Assembly: GCA_030040475.1 (NCBI GenBank)
Contig: JASHTQ010000744.1
Location: forward strand, 1 to 12,301
Direction: 5' to 3'
DNA length: 12,301 bases
DNA from: Streptosporangiaceae bacterium
GTDB lineage: Bacteria > Actinomycetota > Actinomycetes > Streptosporangiales > Streptosporangiaceae
Positions 7,682 through 12,301 of this stretch are shown here, piece after piece. The translations under genes were made by a program, and so were the position numbers. Each line of letters begins with the position of its first letter. The first letter of the stretch is position 1. The notes beneath the pieces are model-generated. The model was not told the DNA's origin. It did no database searches and saw nothing but the letters and a program-made list of their open reading frames with translations.

Positions 7682-8509
7682 CTACGCCCCCTCGTCGACC
7701 TGCCCCCATAACTGCAACCGGTAGCGTACCCATTCGCGGGCGGCGGCGGACAGGTTCTGCTTGAACGGCTGGGGGTCATTGCGGGCGATCTCGTCGTAGA
7801 GTCGGGTGCTGGCGAGGGCGAAGACGTCAATGGCGGCCGCCGGTGCCTGCTGCCAGCCTGCGCACGTGGAAGCCAGGGCCTCGGCCTGGGCGGCGTTGTG
7901 GCCGGCCGTCATTGCCCGGATCAGGAAGCACGCGGCGTCGATGAACGCGGCGCCGCGGGTGGGCCAGGCCCAGTCGATGATCCAGGTCCGATCCGGGCCG
8001 ATGAGGATGTTCAGCGGGTTGAAGTCGGTGTGCAGCAGCGTGTCGCCGTCGAGCAGATCCAGGTCGGCCTCGCGGTCGACGTACGCGGCCCACCGCTGCC
8101 TTGCCTGTTTGACCGGGAGGTCGGGGCACCCGATCGCCGCCAGGCGGTGCATCGCGCTGATGACCAGCGGCAGGTCCGGGGAGCCGGGACGGTAGTCGGC
8201 GTGCCGGGCGCCGCCGACGTACTCGAAGGCCAGCAGGTCCCAGCCCGCCGCCTGATCGTGCCAAAGCAGCCGCGGGGCAACCGCCCGCACGTGCGGATTG
8301 ATCATCGCCTCGCGCCGCTGCCGGGCCACCCCGGGGTGATTCAGGCGCAATCCCTTGACGAACACGGCTCCAGCATCGGTGCCCAGGACCACGGCGAGTT
8401 CCGAGTTGAGGCCCGCACTGACGGTATGGGTAGTGCGCACCAGACCCATGCGCGCCTCGATCGCGCGGCGCACCGGCGCCTCAAGCCCGTCCCAGTCCGT
8501 GTGGCGCAC
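7682..8509 (-). CDS. APH-fold kinase of the RiPP-like locus
   Basis: 275-residue member of the aminoglycoside phosphotransferase/choline-kinase fold (protein-kinase-like). It shows a glycine-containing N-lobe segment (SAGLNSELAVVLG), K52 in the VFVKG strand as the likely ATP-binding lysine, E67 as a candidate salt-bridge partner, the Brenner motif HTDFNPLNILI (H160, D162, N167) and the metal-binding D179 in WIIDW. All key residues are present, so it should be active. Substrate unknown: the family includes antibiotic kinases, homoserine/fructosamine kinases and many small-metabolite kinases. It lies 73 bases downstream of the precursor peptide on the same strand, so a role in modifying the peptide, in self-immunity or in a cofactor step is possible (inference). 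The GTG start has a GGGGGAG run only 1 base away, so the exact start could differ. Confidence 0.82.
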   Translation of the reverse strand: MRHTDWDGLEAPVRRAIEARMGLVRTTHTVSAGLNSELAVVLGTDAGAVFVKGLRLNHPGVARQRREAMINPHVRAVAPRLLWHDQAAGWDLLAFEYVGGARHADYRPGSPDLPLVISAMHRLAAIGCPDLPVKQARQRWAAYVDREADLDLLDGDTLLHTDFNPLNILIGPDRTWIIDWAWPTRGAAFIDAACFLIRAMTAGHNAAQAEALASTCAGWQQAPAAAIDVFALASTRLYDEIARNDPQPFKQNLSAAAREWVRYRLQLWGQVDEGA

Positions 8510-8535
8510 GCTCCCCCCAGCGAAAGGCCGCGGGT

Positions 8536-8558
8536 CAGGCTCAGCGGCGCTGAACCTG
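8536..8558 (-). terminator. Hairpin between precursor gene and kinase gene
   Basis: Near-perfect inverted repeat: two 10-base arms (8536-8545 and 8549-8558) pair throughout apart from one G-T wobble, with a 3-base loop. It lies in the 73-base gap after the precursor stop (8583) and before the kinase start (8509). No T-tract follows on the minus strand. This is the usual place for a hairpin that stabilises the short precursor message and lowers kinase expression (partial terminator); the function is inferred. Confidence 0.5.
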
Positions 8559-8582
8559 CGGCGATTCTAGCGGCGCCGGGGA

Positions 8583-8738
8583 TCAGTACGGGTTATCGTC
8601 GCTCGCGTTGCACGCACACATCGCGTGCTCAAGATAAACGTCCAGGTCAGGAACGTACTCCAGACTTCCAGCTCCAGCCTCCTGCGGCGTGTTCGTGTCG
8701 CCAGGCCGGCGCCCGATCTCGACCATGACTGCGGTCAT
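8583..8738 (-). CDS. RiPP precursor-like peptide, C-terminus MCACNASDDNPY
   Basis: 51-residue peptide. Residues 1-39 look like a leader (acidic, with LEYVPDLDVYLEHA at 26-39), and the C-terminus MCACNASDDNPY (40-51) contains both cysteines (C41, C43), Ser46, two Asp, Asn-Pro and a final Tyr. The ATG at 8738 overlaps the radical SAM stop (tcat, 8735-8738), and AAGGAG (8753-8748, minus strand) sits 9 bases upstream: a strong, well-spaced ribosome site inside the maturase gene. The short length, leader/core look, Cys-containing tail and coupling to a SPASM radical SAM enzyme support a ribosomally made, modified peptide. The same frame is open upstream to 9332 as antisense shadow; only the last 52 codons are credible. 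I do not recognise the peptide family with certainty. A second ATG at codon 5 is less well placed. Confidence 0.8.
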   Translation of the reverse strand: MTAVMVEIGRRPGDTNTPQEAGAGSLEYVPDLDVYLEHAMCACNASDDNPY

Positions 8739-9850
8739 GACACCTTTCTCCTTCCGTGCTGGCAGTAGTACTCCAAGGGCGCCTTCGCCTGCTGGTAGAG
8801 CTTCGCCAACGGACGGCATACGGTGCAGGTGCCGGACAGCGCGCAGCCGGAGCATCCCCCCGATCGGAGCATCAGCTTGTCCGCTATGGCCCCCATCCGG
8901 GCCAGGCCCTCGGCGCCCTCGTCGACCAGGCTGATCTGCTCGTCGCGGCCGACCTTGCAGATGCTCGCGCGGCCGTGCGGGTCGACGTGGAAGAACGTAT
9001 GCCCGGCGTTGCAGCCGGTGAAGGGCTTGCGGGCCTTCAGGTGCTGGACCGACTGCGCGGGCAGGACCTCGCCGCCGCCGTAGATCGTAGGGGAGAGGTT
9101 GGAGTACACCTGGTATCTCAGCCCCCACCGTTCGGCCATCGCGATCATCGCGTCCTGCTCGTGCGCGTTGGTCCTGGTCAGCACGATGTTCATGCGCAGC
9201 GGCAGGTCGGCGTCCAGTGCCGCGGCCATGCCGCGGGAGAACAGCCTGAACGCTCCGGGGCGGCGCACCAGCGCGTCGTAGCTGGCCTCGGTTGCCCCGT
9301 ACATGCTGACCGTGATCCGGTACGGCGGACATGCGGCCAGTAGGTCGCGGATGCGCGGGTTGTGCAGGCGGGAGCCGTTGGTGGAAATGTGCAGCATCAT
9401 CCCGAGCTGCCAGGCCAGTCCGTATGTGTCGCAGAACAGCTTGTCGATCAGCGGTTCACCACCGGTGAGCTGAAGATAGACGACTCCCGCGTCGCAGATG
9501 GTGTGCAGCAACTTCTCGCGTTGATCCCACGCCAGCCCGCGAAACTGCTTCAGCCCGAGGTAACAATGCTCGCAATCCCAGTTGCACCCCAGGTTCAGCT
9601 CATACGACGCACGGGAGTATCCCAGCGGCGATACACGGCGGACCAGCACCGCCTCTGCCAGCCGCAGTCCAGCGAGGTCCAGGTCGAAAGCCTTATGTGC
9701 CGCCTCCACCAGCCACCGCGGGCACGGCATGTTGGCCGGCGCCGAGGCGAGTTCCTCCTGCCGGGCGTGCGGCAGCTTAATTCCGTTGCCCGCCCCGGGC
9801 CGCAACAGGAAGTACTCCCCGAGAAATGGTGCAGCGATCAGCTCATGCAC
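8735..9850 (-). CDS. Radical SAM/SPASM peptide maturase
   Basis: 371 residues. The radical SAM core has the 4Fe-4S motif CNWDCEHC (CxxxCxxC, C89/C93/C96) followed by GGEP (130-133), which contacts SAM. The C-terminal SPASM domain has seven cysteines (C280, C298, C333, C336, C342, C345, C363) in the classic spacing for two auxiliary clusters, including FTGCNAGHTFFHVDPHGRASICK. SPASM enzymes install thioether, C-C or other crosslinks in peptides. About 80 residues precede the core and could contain a leader-binding region, though no clear PqqD/RRE motif is visible. The start is GTG 9850, with AAGGGA at 9862-9857 6 bases upstream. It is the first gene of the minus-strand operon, coupled to the precursor by ATGA. 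The likely substrate is the 51-residue peptide encoded next. Confidence 0.9.
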   Translation of the reverse strand: MHELIAAPFLGEYFLLRPGAGNGIKLPHARQEELASAPANMPCPRWLVEAAHKAFDLDLAGLRLAEAVLVRRVSPLGYSRASYELNLGCNWDCEHCYLGLKQFRGLAWDQREKLLHTICDAGVVYLQLTGGEPLIDKLFCDTYGLAWQLGMMLHISTNGSRLHNPRIRDLLAACPPYRITVSMYGATEASYDALVRRPGAFRLFSRGMAAALDADLPLRMNIVLTRTNAHEQDAMIAMAERWGLRYQVYSNLSPTIYGGGEVLPAQSVQHLKARKPFTGCNAGHTFFHVDPHGRASICKVGRDEQISLVDEGAEGLARMGAIADKLMLRSGGCSGCALSGTCTVCRPLAKLYQQAKAPLEYYCQHGRRKVS

Positions 9851-9909
9851 GGGTGGTCCCTTACTGCGTCCGATGTTGATCTTCCGGCGTATGCTAGCCG
9901 GATCGGTGA

Positions 9910-9925
9910 ATAGATCCGTATGTAT
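9910..9925. promoter_or_regulatory. Imperfect copy of the GntR-site palindrome
   Basis: ATAGATCCGTATGTAT differs at two positions from the perfect palindrome at 9956-9971. The centres are 46 bases apart. It lies inside the divergent gap between the maturase and the GntR gene, so it is a probable second, weaker operator. Confidence 0.5.
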
Positions 9926-9932
9926 GGAGAGT

Positions 9933-9944
9933 CCATCGCGATGG
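9933..9944. promoter_or_regulatory. Perfect 12-base palindrome between the two operator copies
   Basis: CCATCGCGATGG is a perfect palindrome centred 21 bases from the left site and 25 bases from the right site, i.e. about two helical turns from each. The sequence differs from the other two sites, so it may bind a different protein or be coincidental. Confidence 0.35.
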
Positions 9945-9950
9945 TGATCC

Positions 9951-9956
9951 TGTCAA
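9951..9956 (-). promoter_or_regulatory. Candidate -35 box for the maturase operon
   Basis: Minus strand reads TTGACA here, a perfect consensus -35. I see no good -10 at 16-18 bases (the best is GACTCT), so the assignment is weak. It shares base 9956 with the perfect palindrome, as expected for a repressor-controlled promoter. Confidence 0.3.
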
Positions 9957-9971
9957 TACATCCGGATGTAT
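9956..9971. promoter_or_regulatory. Perfect palindrome, likely GntR operator
   Basis: ATACATCCGGATGTAT is a perfect 16-base palindrome located 31 bases before the regulator start and in the divergent promoter region. Palindromic operators beside their own gene are normal for GntR/UTRA regulators; a near-copy lies at 9910-9925. It probably controls both directions. Confidence 0.6.
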
Positions 9972-10002
9972 CGCATCTCATTTGATGCATGGAGGCTCGG
10001 CC

Positions 10003-10773
10003 GTGGTTCTGTGGCAGGACATTGCCGGGGCGCTGCGCGCGGGCATCGCACGCGGCGAATACCCGCCTGGTTCGACCATCCCGAAGGAGACCGAGCTGAT
10101 GGCGGCGCACGGGACCGGACGTGATCCGGTACGACGTGCGATCGCTCAGCTAGCCGCCGAGGGCCTGGTTGAGCCCGTCCGCCACCGGGGAACCGTCGTC
10201 CGGCATCGTCCGTCCAGGCGCCGAATCAATCGCTCCCGGCTGGTCTACCGGGACGAACTCGGCTACTACTTCGACCAGACCGCCCAAGGCTGGCGCCCAG
10301 TCCAGCCTCCCTCAGTGTCCCGCGGCCCCGTCCCCTACGACATCGCCGCCATGCTCGGCCTCGACCCGGGCGCCGAGGTGATTATCCGAGACCGCGTCAT
10401 GGGCGATTCTGCTACCGGACAGGCAACCCAGCTGGCCACCTCCTACATCCCCGCGGCCCTCTCCGCCGGACTGCCCGTCCTGTCCGCCGCCGAGACCGGC
10501 CGCGGCGGTATCTACGACCGGCTCGAAGACGCAGGCTACGGACCCCTTCGGTGGACCGAGGCCATCACCTCCCGCATGCCCGGTCCCGTCGAAGCGAGGT
10601 TGCTGGCGCTGCCTCCAGGCGTACCGCTACTGCGGATCCTGCGACTGGCTGCCAGCCCTGCCGGTCAGCCCCTGGAAGTAAACGACACCCGACTTAATGC
10701 AGAAGAATGGGCGATCAGCTATCCAATCTCACGTCATGCGTCCGCGCGCCCCAGCCGCAATGACGGAACCTAA
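10003..10773 (+). CDS. GntR-family regulator, HutC/UTRA type
   Basis: 256-residue transcription factor. Residues 1-67 are a GntR winged helix (WQDIAGALRAGIARGEYPPG, ETELMAAHGTGRDPVRRAIAQLAAEGLV, RHRGTVV). Residues from about 80 to 245 form a UTRA ligand-binding domain (YDIAAMLGLDPGAEVIIRDRVM, ATSYIPA, PPGVPLLRILRL, LEVNDTRLNAEEW), as in HutC-type regulators. I chose GTG 10003 because GGAGG at 9991-9995 sits 7 bases upstream; ATG 9985 and TTG 9982 are in frame but have no such site. It is divergent from the maturase with three palindromes between them, so it probably represses or derepresses the peptide operon in response to a small ligand, and itself. The ligand is unknown. Confidence 0.88.
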   Translation: MVLWQDIAGALRAGIARGEYPPGSTIPKETELMAAHGTGRDPVRRAIAQLAAEGLVEPVRHRGTVVRHRPSRRRINRSRLVYRDELGYYFDQTAQGWRPVQPPSVSRGPVPYDIAAMLGLDPGAEVIIRDRVMGDSATGQATQLATSYIPAALSAGLPVLSAAETGRGGIYDRLEDAGYGPLRWTEAITSRMPGPVEARLLALPPGVPLLRILRLAASPAGQPLEVNDTRLNAEEWAISYPISRHASARPSRNDGT

Positions 10774-11048
10774 CTATGACGCCGAGCGGGGCCAACCCGT
10801 CGAACACTATCCGTCTCCGATACCGTGAGGTGGCTACGGGAGCTGATGGCCACGTGGGTCTGCTGTTGACCAACGGTGAAATCGCTAATCAGTGATAGAC
10901 CGCCACACCGGGATCGTGGCGGTAACCAGCGGTATCCGACTGGCCGGAAACATGCCACCAGCCGGACAAGGAACCTCTGACAATTCGTAATACTTCTGTC
11001 ACTATTTGTCATGCCAGGATGGATGGAGGTAATCGGGAAGGATGCAAG
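10774..11048. other. 275-base non-coding gap after the GntR gene
   Basis: No credible gene in either strand; a minus-strand open frame running through it continues as antisense over the next gene. It contains a terminator-like hairpin (10899-10923). Near its right end is a cluster of related pentamers, TGACA (10978-10982) and TGTCA (10997-11001, 11007-11011), including an inverted pair TGACAA/TTGTCA 22 bases apart, possibly a promoter or operator for the next gene. Confidence 0.5.
10899..10923 (+). terminator. Terminator-like hairpin downstream of GntR gene
   Basis: An 8-base stem ACCGCCAC/GTGGCGGT (10899-10906 and 10916-10923) with a 9-base loop, 126 bases after the GntR stop. GC-rich stem without a T-tract, as is common for actinomycete terminators. 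Confidence 0.45.
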
Positions 11049-11948
11049 ATGGGCAAGGCCAGTCGGCGAAAGCGGCAACCACGTAGCGAGGGCCACCGCC
11101 GTCGTGTCCTGATGACGGGGAGCGTTCCGGCCCCGGACTTCGAGGCAGCCCTGGTCGATGCGGTGCGCCTCGGCCTGGCCATGATCACGTCCGTCCATGT
11201 GAGCCCGGAGGACTTGCCCGGACTCATCGAGGATCTCGATCGTGCCCGGCAAGGCGTACTCGTCTATGCCGTTGTCTCGGAACTCATCGCCGAGAGCGCC
11301 CGAGAACTCGCCGGCGCACGCGGGCAATCGATCGTGGCTGCGGTCGACGAGGCCACCGAGAGCGTCTGCGCCAGGGAAACCATGAACCGCCGCGCGTTGG
11401 ACCGGGCGCTGTGCACAGTCCGCATCTATGCCGAGGTGCTGGATGGCGTCGGCTCCGGTGAAGAGTTGATCCCGGACCTGGACGCCAATATCCGGCAACG
11501 GCAGGCTGCCCTGAGCTACCTGATGGCGCTGGCCCAGATCGCACACCAAGTGATCGTCGCCCGCTGCACCGCATTCGGTGAGGACGTCACGAGTTACCTG
11601 CAGCGAATCTCGCTACCCGCGGCGGAGGCACATGGCTGCGAAATCGAGGCAGACGCCGTGGAGAACTATGTCGACGCGCTGATAGCGGAGCGTCTTGCCA
11701 ATGAGCCAATGCTCCTTACCCGCGCGGCGGACGCGCTGTGCCGCGGTTTTGCGGTACTGCCGGATGAGGACATTGATGAATTCCGCGAGCTCGGCGGCAG
11801 CGACCGGCTGGCAGAACTTGCCGACGCCATCTGGGACGACATCGACGATGACGACAAGCGACTGGTCATCCTGGTCCTTATCGAGGTCATACTCGTCGGC
11901 TCAGGCGATACTGTCGCCGATCGAGTAAACATCACTTGGCGTCTGTGA
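11049..11948 (+). CDS. Unknown 299-residue acidic helical protein
   Basis: I do not recognise the family. A short basic tail (MGKASRRKRQPR) opens the protein, followed by a largely helical, Leu/Ala/Glu-rich body with no membrane segment, signal peptide or enzyme motif. The body is acidic: DEDIDEFRELGG near residue 240 and IWDDIDDDD near 260. It ends with a hydrophobic strand/helix (RLVILVLIEVILVG) before VNITWRL. ATG 11049 is chosen because GGGAAGGA (11035-11042) sits 6 bases upstream; the in-frame ATG 11019 has no comparable site. Codon use (G/C at third positions) is normal for the window, which supports a real gene over the antisense open frame. It stands alone between a hairpin and a convergent DUF397 gene. 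Confidence 0.75.
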   Translation: MGKASRRKRQPRSEGHRRRVLMTGSVPAPDFEAALVDAVRLGLAMITSVHVSPEDLPGLIEDLDRARQGVLVYAVVSELIAESARELAGARGQSIVAAVDEATESVCARETMNRRALDRALCTVRIYAEVLDGVGSGEELIPDLDANIRQRQAALSYLMALAQIAHQVIVARCTAFGEDVTSYLQRISLPAAEAHGCEIEADAVENYVDALIAERLANEPMLLTRAADALCRGFAVLPDEDIDEFRELGGSDRLAELADAIWDDIDDDDKRLVILVLIEVILVGSGDTVADRVNITWRL

Positions 11949-11972
11949 CTAACTCGCCGCAACGATCGGATG

Positions 11973-12164
11973 TCAGGCGTGGAGGCCGCTGATGAACGAC
12001 CGCCATGTCTCATATGAGACCGTCAACATCGCTCCATCGGGATCCTTGGAGTCGCGCACGGCGACTTGCCGTGGCAGGTTGCGAGCCACTTCCACGCAGT
12101 TGCCGCTTTGGCTGCTGTGGCTGCTCTTGCGCCACTCAGCGCGGGACAGGTCGATCCCGGTCAT
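11973..12164 (-). CDS. DUF397 small protein
   Basis: 63-residue protein matching DUF397: WRKSSHSSQSGNCVEVA near the N-terminus, VAVRDSKDPDG in the middle and a W-containing FISGL tail. These actinobacterial proteins usually sit beside a helix-turn-helix/DUF5753 regulator (WhiJ/Scr1-like pairs), seen here just upstream on the same strand; the pairs are linked to development and, in some reports, to toxin-antitoxin-like behaviour. The ATG at 12164 has AGGAGG (12178-12173) 8 bases upstream; the in-frame GTG at 12173 lies at the edge of that site and is unlikely. It is convergent with the 299-residue gene, with a 24-base gap. Confidence 0.9.
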   Translation of the reverse strand: MTGIDLSRAEWRKSSHSSQSGNCVEVARNLPRQVAVRDSKDPDGAMLTVSYETWRSFISGLHA

Positions 12165-12191
12165 CCCGCGCACCTCCTCTACCCAGTAGCG

Positions 12192-12301
12192 CTACGTCAA
12201 GCTGCTGGCTACCTGCTCGATCAACTGCACTGAGTCGTCAGGGTGCAGGGAAGTGGCCCGCAGTCGGTCAAATGCAAGGGTATAGCGCTCCACGTCGGAA
12301 C
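12192..12301 (-). CDS. C-terminus of DUF5753-type helix-turn-helix regulator, cut by window edge
   Basis: The minus strand reads 35 codons to a TAG at 12194-12192: YTLAFDRLRATSLHPDDS then VQLIEQVASSLT. The pattern of a Phe-Asp-Arg-Leu helix, an Ala-Leu-Ser/Pro segment and a final IxxxA helix is the typical end of the DUF5753 domain of actinobacterial XRE regulators. The 27-base gap to the DUF397 start supports the usual pair. The N-terminal DNA-binding part lies outside the window. Too short for the annotation to rest on sequence alone; context adds to it. Confidence 0.72.
   Translation of the reverse strand, partial: SDVERYTLAFDRLRATSLHPDDSVQLIEQVASSLT

Noticed and set aside
7682..8509. Aminoglycoside resistance gene
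   Set aside because: The APH fold is present but the family is broad; position in a peptide locus and lack of similarity that I can attribute to a known resistance enzyme make a resistance call unsupported.
8739..9332. 249-codon minus-strand frame that contains the precursor peptide
   Set aside because: Everything upstream of the ATG at 8738 is an off-frame reading of the radical SAM gene; only the last 52 codons have a ribosome site and sensible composition.
10770..11549. Minus-strand 259-codon open frame over the gap and the orphan gene
   Set aside because: No Shine-Dalgarno or family resemblance, and it is antisense to a gene with a good ribosome site and normal codon use. High-GC antisense frames stay open by chance.
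11992..12189. Plus-strand 65-codon frame over DUF397
   Set aside because: Antisense to the clear DUF397 gene, with no recognisable product.
1..12301. CRISPR arrays, tRNA or rRNA genes, insertion sequences and attachment repeats
   Set aside because: No regularly spaced repeats, no tRNA-like cloverleaf or rRNA stretch, no transposase or integrase motif, and no matching long direct repeats were seen by eye.

Overview
The window looks like an accessory or defence region of a high-GC actinomycete chromosome (Streptomyces, or a relative in the Streptosporangiales or Pseudonocardiales). The reasons are strong G/C third-position bias, frequent GTG starts, GTGA/ATGA stop-start overlaps, and an actinobacteria-specific DUF397/DUF5753-type regulator pair at the right edge. 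I could run no database search, so family names come from motifs read in the translations.

Layout. (1) Bases 1-5893, plus strand: a tightly coupled three-gene operon. It encodes a superfamily 2 helicase, a DUF1998 protein and a single-HKD phospholipase D-like protein, which is the drmA-drmB-drmC core of the DISARM anti-phage system. drmA is cut by the left edge, so any DISARM methylase (drmMI or drmMII) or drmD would lie outside. (2) Bases 5884-7631, minus strand: a translationally coupled pair, a DUF4365-type PD-(D/E)XK-like protein followed by a 391-residue protein of unknown family. It converges on drmC with a 10-base 3' overlap. Sampled lines are clearly less GC-rich here than in drmA, so this looks like a separately acquired module and is the best candidate for an undescribed defence pair.

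(3) Bases 7682-9850, minus strand: a compact RiPP-like locus. A radical SAM/SPASM maturase is followed by a 51-residue precursor-like peptide whose stop-start overlap with the maturase is 4 bases. The peptide ends in MCACNASDDNPY. An APH-fold kinase follows after a hairpin. A divergent GntR/UTRA regulator (10003-10773) faces the maturase. The 152-base gap between them carries three evenly placed palindromes that look like operators and one TTGACA box. No transporter or dedicated protease is in the window.

(4) Bases 10774-12301: a 275-base gap with a terminator-like hairpin, an unrecognised 299-residue acidic helical protein, then on the minus strand a DUF397 gene and the last 35 codons of its usual partner, a DUF5753-type helix-turn-helix regulator.

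The most interesting items are the RiPP locus with its short Cys-containing precursor and kinase, and the DUF4365 pair packed against DISARM.
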